NCBI GenBank assembly: GCA_946122785.1
Contig: CAMGYJ010000004.1
Span: 19,676,150 to 19,740,149, forward strand
Direction: 5' to 3'
Source of the DNA: Linum tenue
Taxonomy: Eukaryota > Streptophyta > Magnoliopsida > Malpighiales > Linaceae
Length of the DNA stretch: 64,000 nt
A program made the position numbers and the translations under genes. The notes under the pieces were generated by a model. That model was not told where the DNA came from. It saw nothing but the letters and a program-made list of their open reading frames with translations, and did not search any database. How positions within the stretch are numbered: position 1 is the stretch's first letter; the number at the start of each line of letters is the position of its first letter. Shown here piece by piece: positions 20,471 to 30,666 of this stretch.

Positions 20471-21880
20471 CGGTTCTGCATGTATCTTCTACTTCCATCT
20501 CTGGTTTTCCCTAGGACCCGTACCGATACTCTGGCGGCTGGTTCCGTCGTTCCCCTGGTGGCTGGCGAAGCTGGGTCATTGATGGATAAGTGAGCGCCGT
20601 CGACTCGATTACAATGGATAGCCAGCGAATTAGCATCGTCAAAGGAAGCTCGATTTCTTCTCTTTTTCCCTCGATCAACTAGCCCTTGGCCGAGTTGGGT
20701 CACAGATTGGTGGCTCAAACTAAATTAGCCGCCATCCTGGAAAAATGTGGGATATGGGAGAAGGAGAAGGGGATTCCTTGATATGATTGGTGATTAGTGT
20801 TTGGCGGGAAAGGAGCATCTCGGAACCCAGCTTGGCCAGCCGTCAGGGATCGTCGGAGGGGGAAAGTGGATTAAACGCCGCGCAGAGAATTTACTTTGGA
20901 ATTGCGCCTAATGGCTAATGGTAGACCCGTTGTAGTAAACCCCTAATACCATAAACTCCAGGGTTGCGTCGGCCGAGATAGGGGGAAGCTTGGCGTTGGT
21001 CCTGCATGTATCTTCTACTTGCATCTCCGATTTTCCCTAGGACCCGTACCGATACTCTAGCGGCTGGATGAGCTGCTAGCCATGGAAAGCCAGAGAATCA
21101 AAACGCCAAGCGGGGCCGAAGCTCCGTCGTTCCCCTGGTGGCTGGCGAAGCTGGGTCATTGATGGATAGGTGAGCGCCGTCGATTCGATTACAATGGATA
21201 GCCCGCAAATCAACATCATCAAAGGAAGCTCGATTTCTTCTCTTTTTCCCTTCGATCAACTAGCCCTTGGCCGAGTTGGGTCACGGATTGGCGGCTCAAA
21301 CTCAATTAGCCACCATCCTGGAAAAATGTGGGATATGGGAGAAGGATAAGGGGATTCCTTGATATGATTGGCAATAAGTGTTTGGCGGGAAAGGAGCATC
21401 TCGGAACCCAGCTTGGCCAGCCGTCAGGGATCGTCGGAGGGGGAAAGTGGATTAAACGCCGCGCAGAGAATTTACTTCGGAATTGCGCCTAATGGCTAAT
21501 GGTAGACCCGTTGTAGTAAACCCCTAATACCATAAACTCCAGGGTTGCGTCGACCGAGATAGGGGGAAGCTTGGCGTTGGTTCTGCATGTATCTTCTACT
21601 TCCATCTACGATTTTCCCTAGGACCCGTACCGATACTGTGGCGGCTGGCTGAGCTGCTAGCCATGAAAAGCCAGAGAATCAAAACGCCAAGCGGGGCCGA
21701 AGCTCCGTCGTTCCCCTGGTGGCTGGCGAAGCTGGGTCATTGATGGATAGGTGAGCGCCATCGATTCGATTACAATGGATAGCCGGCGAATCAGCATCGT
21801 CAAAGGAAGCTCGATTTCTTCTCTTTTTCCCTTCTATCAACTAGCCGTTGGCCGAGTTGGGTCACGGATTGGCGGCTGGA
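20471..21880 (+). repeat. Tandem repeat, unit about 0.58 kb, 2.5 copies
   Basis: Units begin CTGCATGTATCTTCTACTT at 20477, about 21002 and about 21582. The first unit lacks about 50 bp around GCTGAGCTGCTAGCCATG, and the third stops after GGGTCACGGATTGGCGGCT. Units are about 95% alike by eye. Short ORFs inside (for example 20467-20718 minus) are not conserved as proteins between units. Confidence 0.85.
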
Positions 21881-23340
21881 GAAGGATGGGTTATCAACGG
21901 CGAGTAGGGAAGAGAAAAGGGAATTGAAGTTGTCACCATCTTCTTCGACAAATAGAAGCCTATGGGTTTTCTTCTGCCGATTTATGCTTTTCACCAGGGA
22001 GAATCCCATATTGAGGTACATAAGGTTTCTTTGTTGTTTGTTATTCATTTCAGTGCATCGTAAACGATAAAATCTCTTAGCGGAAGTATTCTATTTAATC
22101 CCTATTGCTTCTCATTTGTTGCAGTTAGCTTGAGTCCATCTGGTAATGGTTGGTAAGGAACGTTTGACTCTTGGTTCTAGCATAGAACCATATATATGGA
22201 GCTCCCTGTTTATGATTTCTCTTATCTACTCATGTTATGCTGATTTAGTCCCTTGATTCTAGAAAAGGGTGAATATGCATGTGGGTTGCTGAATTTCCGT
22301 TTACAATGACCAAAGCAGAAGCATATTGCTGAATCAGAACCCTTGGCATGATCCTTATAGCCTTCAAGTTGTGCTCTTATTTTGGGTTGTTTGTCCTACT
22401 TCGAAAATAGAACACTAAGCATGTCATCTTCGTCGAAAACATCTACATAAGAAATTCCTCTGACAATTGAGTGTAATCGCTTGAATCCCTCCTCAAGTCT
22501 ACGAGAGAAACTGTGTTGTCGGTTTTGAGAAGAAGAAAGGGTATAGGGGAGGAAGGAAGAACTCAACTTATGGGTGGTCGGGTAAATGCATCATAAAGGA
22601 TTGTAGGTGAAGTTAAGGGGTTATTAAGCAGGCTACGGATTTATGCACCAGTTGAAGGTACTTTCAATTTTATTGTTAGCTTTAAAATGGAGTTTTCCTT
22701 CCACTTTACCCCTGTTATCCATTACTTCATTTTTTGTATTGGTTTCAGAAGTCCATCTTGATTTTCTTTGGTTTGTATGCTAGGCTAGCTTTTGGTTTTA
22801 CAGGCAGAGTTCCAAGATTACACAATGTCAGTTGAGACTGATAGTCTAATTAATGGCCATAGCTTTTCCACAATTATCATATACTCTTCGTTTTCATAGG
22901 ATCCAGTTCTGTATAATGTTCCACTTAAGCGATGTCTTTATTGACCCTCTCAAATTTCAAATAAAAAGCTCCATGGTTATATTCAAACATTTGTTTGCCT
23001 GGGGATAGTTTTAATTAGCACTATTCTTCTAATGGTGTTTCTTTATTGTGACTCTGTTCATGTCCTCTTGCTAAAAGTTGTAGAAATTGCTTCTGCACAA
23101 TTTCATTACTCCATTTAGGTGTCTGCTATTGCAATTTTGAATGATTCATGCATAAATAATTGGTGATTCTCAATTTTGGTTTTGGCTATCCTCCATTGAA
23201 AGAAAAAGGGACATGTGCAACGTTGAGCTGTGAAAAGATTGATACAATTGAGTGGGAATCAAATAAACCTGTCTCAATTGGTTAGCAAGAAAACTAAAGC
23301 ATGATGTATTCAATTGCCAACTACAATACAATCATTCTAA
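21881..23340. other. Non-coding region ahead of a Helitron 3' end
   Basis: AT-rich with intron-like composition (repeated TTTGGTTTT and TTGTTGCAG). I see no gene. It may be the interior of the non-autonomous Helitron ending at 23381; no TC-type 5' end was located. Confidence 0.3.
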
Positions 23341-23350
23341 ACCTAACAAT

Positions 23351-23381
23351 CCCCGCCGCAGCGCTCGGGCCAATTTTCTAG
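23351..23381 (+). mobile_element. Helitron 3' terminus
   Basis: CCCG...CGGG hairpin (CCCCGCCGCAGCGCTCGGGC) followed 8 nt later by CTAG at 23378-23381 and then T, the usual Helitron 3' end and A/T target. The same architecture occurs at 29712-29743. Confidence 0.75.
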
Positions 23382-23436
23382 TTACTTAAATACATTAAAG
23401 TGGTTACTAACTAGTACCTCGAACCAACACACCTTA

Positions 23437-23441
23437 GTAAA
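23437..23441 (+). repeat. Target-site duplication GTAAA (left)
   Basis: Matches 28260-28264 at the other end of the copia element. Confidence 0.92.
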
Positions 23442-23716
23442 TGTTGTGGTTCCTAATTGTAATCATTTATTAAATTAGGGATCACTTCGTTATTTTCCTA
23501 GCTCCATGTTACACGAGGAAAAGAGCTAGGGTTTTTACCCTTTATGTATCTCGGTTCCCCTTGTGGCCGAGTAACACAATTGTAAGACAGCCATATTAGT
23601 TTTTCTCCGAGAGCACCAAGCTCTTCGTGGATTAGTCTCGTTCATGTTGAACGGGGATACCACGTAAATTATGGTGTCTCGTCTCTTTTCTCTTTTGCTC
23701 GTTAGCGTATTTTACA
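23442..23716 (+). repeat. 5' LTR of copia element
   Basis: 275 bp, TG...CA, the same length as 27985-28259, followed directly by the PBS. Confidence 0.95.
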
Positions 23717-23729
23717 TGGTATCAGAGCT
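23717..23729 (+). promoter_or_regulatory. Primer binding site (tRNA-iMet)
   Basis: TGGTATCAGAGCT abuts the LTR. It is the canonical complement of initiator tRNA-Met used by plant copia elements. Confidence 0.93.
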
Positions 23730-23754
23730 GGTCTAAGCTCTTTCCTCAGCTGCC

Positions 23755-24640
23755 ATGAGTTCCGGAGAAGAGGATTCTGGGAAGACGACGTTGTCGTCGA
23801 TCAAAGCTTCGACGAGTGCTCAGGTCGCGCTGCCGCCCCATCTCCTGCTCCATCAGTCTGATAGTCCGAGTAATCTCTTTGTGGGGTAACTCCTTAGCGA
23901 CGTTAATTATGGTGAATGGGTCGTCGACATCACCGACTCCCTTATTGCAAAAAACAAGCTATGTTTCGTTGATGGTACACTCCCAACCCCTCAAGCGCAC
24001 GATCGTGAGTCTTCAGCAAGAGAAGTCGATAGTCTCAGCGTTTTACACTAAACTGCATGGGCATTGGGACGAGATACAGTCCCTCACGCCATCATTGGAT
24101 TGCACATGTTCAGGATGCCATTGCGATGTGAAACGGGGACATCGTGAGGTACATGAAGGTGAACGGTTGTTTGATTTTCTAATGGGTTTGGATGATCAAT
24201 TCTCTACAGTCAAATCCCAAATCCTAACCATGAAGCCTATTCCTAGTCTTGCGGAGGCATATCAGATGGTGACCAATGATGAACAGAATAGTTCGATCGC
24301 TAGCAGTCGCTGTCCTCGTCCCAAAGCAGCTGCTGTTCAGGTTCAGGGGGAGAGGCGAGGTGATCGCTCTTCCAGCCGCGGTGAGCGTGATGACGCCGTC
24401 AGGCCGCGCTACTCACATTGAAATCGCCTTGGACATGTCAAGGAGACGTGTTATAGGCTCATTGGGTTCTCGTCTCGTGGGAACGACAAAGCTGAAGGGA
24501 ATCGGCAGCCTCGGTCTGATCGTCCCTCTCGCCAAGCCCCGCAAGCAGCTCAAGTGGACGCGACGGAGAGTCCACTCCCAGGATTGACTGCGACTCAATT
24601 CGCACAGCTCAAAGCCCTCTTGGGCTCGGATTTGAATTAG
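23755..24640 (+). pseudogene. Copia gag region
   Basis: ATG at 23755 starts MSSGEEDSGKTTLSS and runs through a gag-like segment (LHQSDSPSNLFVG) to a TAA. It resumes with NYGEWV, DSLIAKNKLCFVDGTLP and later LMGLDDQFSTVKSQILTMKP. A CCHC-region relic (RLGHVKETCYRLIGF) follows near 24425. At least one stop and several frame changes are present, and the zinc-knuckle cysteines are incomplete. Confidence 0.75.
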
Positions 24641-24673
24641 TCGGCGGCTTCATCCGTTGAACCCTCCTCGAAT

Positions 24674-25936
24674 ATGGCTGCTACGTTCATTCCTCCTTCC
24701 TCTAAGTCAGCTACTTGGGTTATTGACTCTGGATGTAATGAACATATCGTTAATCATGCTTCTATGTTGGATGTCGAGTTGGATGCCTCGCCATCATTAC
24801 AGGTGAAAATTCTTAACGGGACAGGACTTAAAGTTCACAGTATTGGATCGACGGAGTTGTCTGATAAATTATTACTGCGTCGTGTTCTTCATGTGCCTGC
24901 TTTTCAGTGCAACCTTCTCTCCGTTAGTCGGCTCACAGAAGATATGCCAGTTGCATTGATCTTCTTACGTGATTTATGTGTGATTCAGGACTTACCCTCC
25001 AGGAAGCTGATTGGGATGGGTAAGCACGCCGATGGATTATATTATCTCAGGATGTTCAAGGAGGATCATCCCATGGCGAATTCGGTTCGACGATCGTTGG
25101 ACATCTCGGAGCTTTGGCATGCTCGTCTTGGACACCCATCTATGGCAAAGTTGGATCTTTTGCAGAAACTTCTAGATTGTTCTCTTGTTCATACTAAAGA
25201 ACCTTGTCGGTCTTGTTTGCGTGCTAAGCAAACTCGGGATTCTTTCATTTCCAGTAGTATAACGACCAAGTCGTATTTTGAGTTGATACATGTGGATATT
25301 TGGGGCAATTACAGGACAACCTCCACTTTTGGAGCACATTATTTCTTAACTATAGTTGATGACTATAGTCGTGCAGTATGGGTTTTCTTGTTGTGTTACA
25401 AGTCAGATGTTGGTCGTCATTTGATGTATTTTTGCAACATGGTTAGCACCCAGTTCGATGGACAGGTACGACGCATACAGGCTGACAATGGGCCTGAATT
25501 CTCGAGTAATGCTCTGCTCGACTTTTATGGAGAAAAAGGGATAGTGCTACAGACCTCGTGCACTGATACTCCGCAACAAAATGGGGTCGTGGAATGCAAA
25601 CACAAGCATCTGCTCGACACTGCTCGTGCTTTGCGGTTTCACGCCAATTTACCCATCAAATTTTGGGGAGAATGTGTACTTACGGCGACCTATCTCATTA
25701 ACCGGATGCCATTGGTTTCTCTTGGCAATAAATCTCCTTTTCAAATCTTGTTCCAGAAGACTCCCTCGTATAACCATCTACGCAGTTTTGGAAGCCTGGT
25801 ATATGCGCGGGATAATCATCATGGTTTGCACAAGTTTGGCGATCGCAGTCGGGCTGGAATTTTCTTGGGATATCCGTCGGTTCAACGAGGTTATCGCATA
25901 TATGATCTCGAGAAGAGGACTATATACACTTCATGA
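24674..25936 (+). pseudogene. Copia protease and integrase
   Basis: This long open part of pol starts with the aspartic protease motif TWVIDSGCNEHI, then GAG-pre-integrase (LWHARLGHPSMAKLD ... PCRSCLRAKQ), then the integrase core: first Asp in HVDIWG, second Asp in QADNGPEF, Glu in NGVVECKHKHLL (family consensus has ERKH). The chromatin-side end YRIYDLEKRTIYTS stops at TGA 25934-25936, where a CGA Arg is expected before DVKF. Nothing else in this stretch is broken. Confidence 0.9.
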
Positions 25937-26399
25937 GATGTCAAGTTCCTTGAGAACGTTTTTCCTTACCATGATTTGAGGACTCGAGGCTCACCCCAGC
26001 GGCTGTTTCTGCTCCACAACCTGGCATTCCACCTCCCCCTGTTCACGATGATGATGATATCCCTTTGGCGTCGTCGCCAGTTCCTCTCTCTGAACATACT
26101 TCCATCTCGGACGTGCTCCCTACCATGCATGCTCCAACCACGTCAATGTCGCCCATGCAGGAGTCTTCATCTTCTTCCGAGTCGGCCAACCGTCTCTCGG
26201 ACACCTCTGCCTCCACGCCTGTTACCAGCCCCTCAGTGCCTCGCTCGACAGCTGAGGAAGCTCCTTCGTCACCCGAGCCAGTTCCTCCTCGTCGTGGCGA
26301 TCAGATTCGTCGTCCCAACACTCGTCTCACAGGTTACGATGTCAAGTTACCTGGTGTAGCTCACTCTGCCCAGGCTTATATCCTCTCGATGATTATATT

Positions 26400-27999
26400 A
26401 GTTATCATCGTCTCTCAGCTGCTCACCATGCCTTTGTAGCCGCTATCACTGCTATAGATAAGCCCACTCATTTCTTCCCGGCCCTGCGATATAAGCACTG
26501 GCGCGATGCCATGCAATTGGAGATCGATGCGCTGGTGGAAAATGGCACCTAGTCCTTGGTTGATCTCCCGCCCAGGAAACGTGCTATTGCTTGTAAATGG
26601 GTTTTCAAGATCAATTTTCGCCCAGACGGTTCTATTGAGCGATACAAGGCGAGGTTGGTTGCGAAGGGTTTTACTCTGATTGAAGGCGTGGATTTGCACG
26701 ACACCTATGCTCCTGTAGCCAAGCTCGTGACGGTTCGTTGTGTTCTCGCTGTTGCTGTCACTCGAGGTTGGCATATTCATCAACTCGATGTGAACAATGC
26801 CTTTCTCCATGACGATTTACACGAGGAAGTTTATATGAGTGTGCCTCAAGGGTTTTCTCGTCCTGGCGATACTCGGGTCTGTCGCTTACATAAGTCCATT
26901 TATGGTTTACATCAGGTTTCTCGTATTGGTATAAGAAGTTCACTCAGACCTTATTGGAGCTCCAGTTTGTTCAGAGCAGAGCTGATCATGCTCTGTTTAC
27001 CTATCGTCGTGGTTCTATCTTTGTTGTTGCTCTCATCTATGTTGACGATGTCATTCTTACAGGCAATGATATGCCCTTCATTCAACAGGTCAAGACTTTT
27101 CTCCACGATCGTTTTACCATCAAGGCTCTTGGGTCTCTCAAGTATTTTTCGGGCATTGAGGTTGCTCGATCACCCAAGGGCCTTGTTCTTAACCAGCGTA
27201 AATACGTCTTGGACATCTTGGCCGACACGGGCATGACTACTGCTCGCCCTTGTTCTACACCGATTGAGCAGCAACATAGCTTGGGGGTGCTTACCTTCTC
27301 CTCCTGCCTGTGATCCAGCTGCTTATTGGCGTATCATCGGTCGCTTGCTCTATCTGACATTCCGATATCACCTACGTTGTTAATCTTCTCAGTCAGGCTA
27401 TGCAGTCACCCACTTAGGCTCATGAGGATGCTGCCATCCGTGTTCTTGTATATCTTAAGGGTGCTTTAGGTCGTGGTCTTTTCTTCTCTGCGTCGACTCC
27501 TCTTACACTGACCGGTTTTTGTGATGCAGATTGGGGTGGTTGTCCCACCACTCGTCGCTCCACGACGGGCTTCTTCATTTCTCTTGGTGACTCTCCCATC
27601 TCTTGGCGCACTAAGAAACAGATCGTCGTTACGCGTTCCTCAGCTGAAGCTGAATATAGGGCCATGGCGAGCGCAGTCAGTGAGATTCTATGGTTACGGT
27701 GGCTTCTCCGCGACTTGGGTGTACCTCCCTCAGGTCCTACTGTCTTGTTCTGCGATAACCAGGCTGCTCTTCACATTGCAGTTAATCCAGTTTTTCACGA
27801 GCGCACTAAGCATGTCGAGATGGATTGCTACTTTGTCCGGGAGTGTGTTCAATCTGGTGAGATTGCTCCGGCCAAGATTGCTACTACCGATCAGCCTGCA
27901 GATCTTTTCACGAAGGAATTGAGTGTGGATCAGTTTCATCATCTCTTCGTCAAGCTCGGACTTCTTGACATTCACTCCTTCGCTTGTTGTGGTTCCTAA
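26400..27999 (+). pseudogene. Copia reverse transcriptase and RNase H
   Basis: RT begins HWRDAMQLEIDALVENGT, then TAG at 26550-26552 in place of Trp. It continues [24 protein letters not shown] and YAPVAKL. A one-base shift near 26925 leads to frame two, which carries the catalytic [11 protein letters not shown]. After another shift near 27290, RNase H reads GFCDADWGGCPTTRRST, SSAEAEYRAMASAVSE, LFCDNQAALHIA and DLFTKELS, ending at LLDIHSF inside the 3' LTR. Confidence 0.9.
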
Positions 28000-28259
28000 T
28001 TGTAATCATTTATTAAATTAGGGATCACTTCGTTATTTGCCTAGTTCCATGTTACACGAGGAAAAGAGCTAGGGTTTTTACCCTTTATGTATCTCGGTTC
28101 CCCTTGTGGCCGAGTAACACAATTGTAAGACAACCATATTAGTTTTTCTCTAAGAGCACCAAACTCTCCTTGGATTAGTCTCGTTCATGTTGAACGAGAA
28201 TACCACGTAAATTCTGGTGTCTCGTCTCTTTTTGCTTTTACTCGTTAGCGTATTTTACA
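27985..28259 (+). repeat. 3' LTR of copia element
   Basis: TGTTGTGG...TTTTACA, 275 bp, flanked by GTAAA. No purine tract precedes it; the bases just upstream are pyrimidine-rich (ACTCCTTCGCT). Confidence 0.93.
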
Positions 28260-28264
28260 GTAAA

Positions 28265-29700
28265 ATCCTTTTGAGGAGTGGCATCACCATCCGAATTCAA
28301 AACTGATAGGCTCGATGTTCGATTCTACAGTCTCCTTGTGTTATGCCACATTCACACGCGATTCCATCAAAGGCTCCAAGCAGAAGGGTCATCCAAAATA
28401 CATTTCAGGTTAGCTAATACGATAGTTATATACCCAAAACCATCCTCCTAATATGACATTCGCCTCATTTCTCATTCGTTAATCCAATCCAATCCAACCT
28501 CATTATCTCATATTCATGCGTTAACCTTAAGTTTTTCCCCTTTGCAGAATCATCCACATTTACATCTCAAATACTATAGTGAAGTTCCTCCACATCAACG
28601 TGCCTCTTGGCTTGAACTTATAGTAAGCTATATGTAAACTAGCACAGAGCCCAATCCGTTGGTCGGGAGAATTTTGTCGAAAAACATGGTATATAATAAT
28701 GGATATAATAGATAATTTTTTTTATAATAGATGATTTGAAATGCATGAAATGAGTGTTTTGTACTCCGTAAGTACCATGCACCTTTCTCCCGAGACTTTT
28801 CAAATCTACCTACGTCGCAGGGCTGGCGATTACCCAAGTTCCAGCTTTCAACGTAGTTTTACTTTTAACCTTGTCCCTTCTCCAGCTGAAATCAAATTTG
28901 TACTCCAAGATTTTACTTGGTCAATCAAGTGGCGATTGGCCAAGTTGAATTCTATTCTATCCGCCTAGTCTACTCCCATCGTCGCTCTTCCTGTCTTCCG
29001 ATTGGCCTCTGACTCTGAGATTTTCCTTTGTCAATCGAATGGCGATTGGCCAAGTTGAATTCTAACCGCTCCCATCGCCACTCTTCCTTCCTGACTTCCA
29101 ATTGGCGGCCGAGTCAACTATATCGTTTCCCTATCAGCTCTTCACTAGAGTCTTCAGCTAATTAATTAACCAGTTGTCATCGTAGCTAGCTTCGTGGATG
29201 AAGACTCAAATCCCTGGCAAGAGAAGGGGATCTTAGCTTCACTGTTTCAGATTCATGTTATCTGTATGTTATGTGTTGTTTCATTAAACTATCCACAATT
29301 GAGTTGTATTAGTTTCAGATTCTGCTTCGCTATGGTTGTTATAATATAAAAAGTCTGAAGAAAAGCTTCAAAAGCATTTCACTTTGGATCACGGGAAAAC
29401 CACAACTCCAACGGTTTATTAAATGAATGGCAAGAAAAAGAAAGATATAAGAATTCCACTCCTATTGGTTCTGGATTCTATTCCTGGGTGGGATCAAATA
29501 TACTCACTCGATCTGCTTCTAAGGTCCATCGTTTTCCTATCCACCAATACATATTATTAAGTTGTAATGTCGAGTACTCCATTCAGAAGGAAGGAATGTT
29601 CTTCGATTATTCAAAAACTTCTAACAATATGAAAATCTTCACACGAATTTCAGGTACTAACATATTTTAGAGATGATTAGCACTTGATACGTTTGATATA
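28265..29700. other. Intergenic region with short imperfect tandem repeat
   Basis: No gene is seen. A phrase of about 115 bp (TCAATCAAGTGGCGATTGGCC...) at about 28918-29028 is repeated at 29029-29115. The right part may be the interior of the Helitron ending at 29743. Confidence 0.35.
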
Positions 29701-29711
29701 AAACATATGGT

Positions 29712-29743
29712 ACCCGCCGCAGAGCGCGGGGCCATTACACTAG
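29712..29743 (+). mobile_element. Helitron 3' terminus
   Basis: CCCGC...GCGGG hairpin then CCATTACACTAG ending at 29743, followed by T. It has the same CCCGCCGCAG core as the end at 23381, so probably the same family. Confidence 0.75.
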
Positions 29744-30012
29744 TACTTAATTAATTAGCAAGAAAAATTTCAAATTGAGTTCAAGCAGAAGTTGGTTGAT
29801 TAGTACTACTCAGTACATCAAGTCCATGTAATTAAACAAATTAAACGTACATTAATCCGTCGATAACAGGGAAAAAATACGCGAATCAATCATATAATAA
29901 GCAACAAAATTTTGAGAAGCATTCGACACGAAATCCCCCTCGAACGTAATATCGCTGAACTACAAATCCGTTGCGTACCAAAGCTGGATGATCAGTAGGT
30001 TGGTTCCGAACT

Positions 30013-30552
30013 TTACTGCTTGATGCTGCACCAACATTCAACCACACAGATCATATCAATTACATCAGAGAACACAAACCATATGTGTAATCGAAATGCG
30101 GCGCAGTGCTCTATCTATCTATACACATAAGTAAATTAAACGAGTGGCGTTTCGATATCGAACCTGTCGCAGTCGGCATCAATGGAGAGCTTGAAAGGAA
30201 CGTCGACTCCGCACCTGCCAGGAATTTGCTGCAACCAGCTGTCGACCAAACCTTTCTTGAACATCTGGAAGACTTGCCTCAGACAGTTGCACACACCTTT
30301 CTTGTCCTCCACGGTCTTGGCTTCCGCCGAAATATTGCGCATCCCGTCGCAGCAGGCCGGAGGGACGGTGTTCTGGTCGCCTTTGCCTTCCGCGTAGCTC
30401 AGGCACGGCCCGGCTTTGCTCCTCACGTCGTTGCATCCGACCACGGCGGCGTCGGATCTCGTGGCGGACTGGCTGATCATCACAAGGACAAGGAGGGAGG
30501 AAACTGCCATGATATTCACCATCATCATCCTAAGCTTGGCGGAAGAGTTCAT
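30013..30552 (-). CDS. Non-specific lipid transfer protein, type 1-like (two exons)
   Basis: A small secreted protein that should bind fatty acids or lysolipids in a four-helix, four-disulfide fold, in the cell wall or apoplast. Exon 1 is 30552-30164, intron 30163-30026, exon 2 30025-30013 (CATCAAGCAGTAA), giving 133 residues ending ...DCDSIKQ. The first 36 or so residues (MNSSAKLRMMMVNIMAVSS...SDAA) form a signal peptide. The eight-cysteine pattern is C-X9-C-X16-CC-X19-CNC-X23-C-X13-C. The polar residue in CXC and the X9/X19 spacing fit type 1, although X16 is longer than the usual 13-14. A TATA box is at 30659-30666. Unspliced reading would add RFDIETPLV; the shared terminal intron in its two paralogues argues for splicing. 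Confidence 0.9.
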
Positions 30553-30658
30553 TGCGGATCGATTTTAAGTCTCTTTTTTCCTCTGATCTTTTGGCTACTT
30601 ACCAAATGAAGCTCTTCTTGCCTTTGGTTTGATTGATTTGGTGTTGTGTAGTCTCTAG

Positions 30659-30666
30659 ATTTATAG
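30659..30666 (-). promoter_or_regulatory. TATA box of nsLTP gene 1
   Basis: Minus-strand CTATAAAT lies 107 nt before the ATG, a normal plant distance including a short 5' UTR. Confidence 0.6.

Larger units (their letters stand above)
23442..28259 (+). mobile_element. Complete, decayed Ty1/copia retrotransposon
   Basis: 4,818 bp with 275-bp LTRs (TGTTGTGG...TTTTACA), perfect TSD GTAAA, PBS for initiator tRNA-Met, and gag, protease, integrase, RT and RNase H in the copia order. Several stops and frameshifts disable it. The LTRs differ at roughly 14 positions by eye, so it is clearly older than the copia element at 35486-41584. Confidence 0.95.

Noticed and set aside
30106..30609. 167-codon plus-strand ORF
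   Set aside because: It lies antisense to the nsLTP gene with its eight cysteines, introns and TATA box on the minus strand; the plus frame is a composition shadow.
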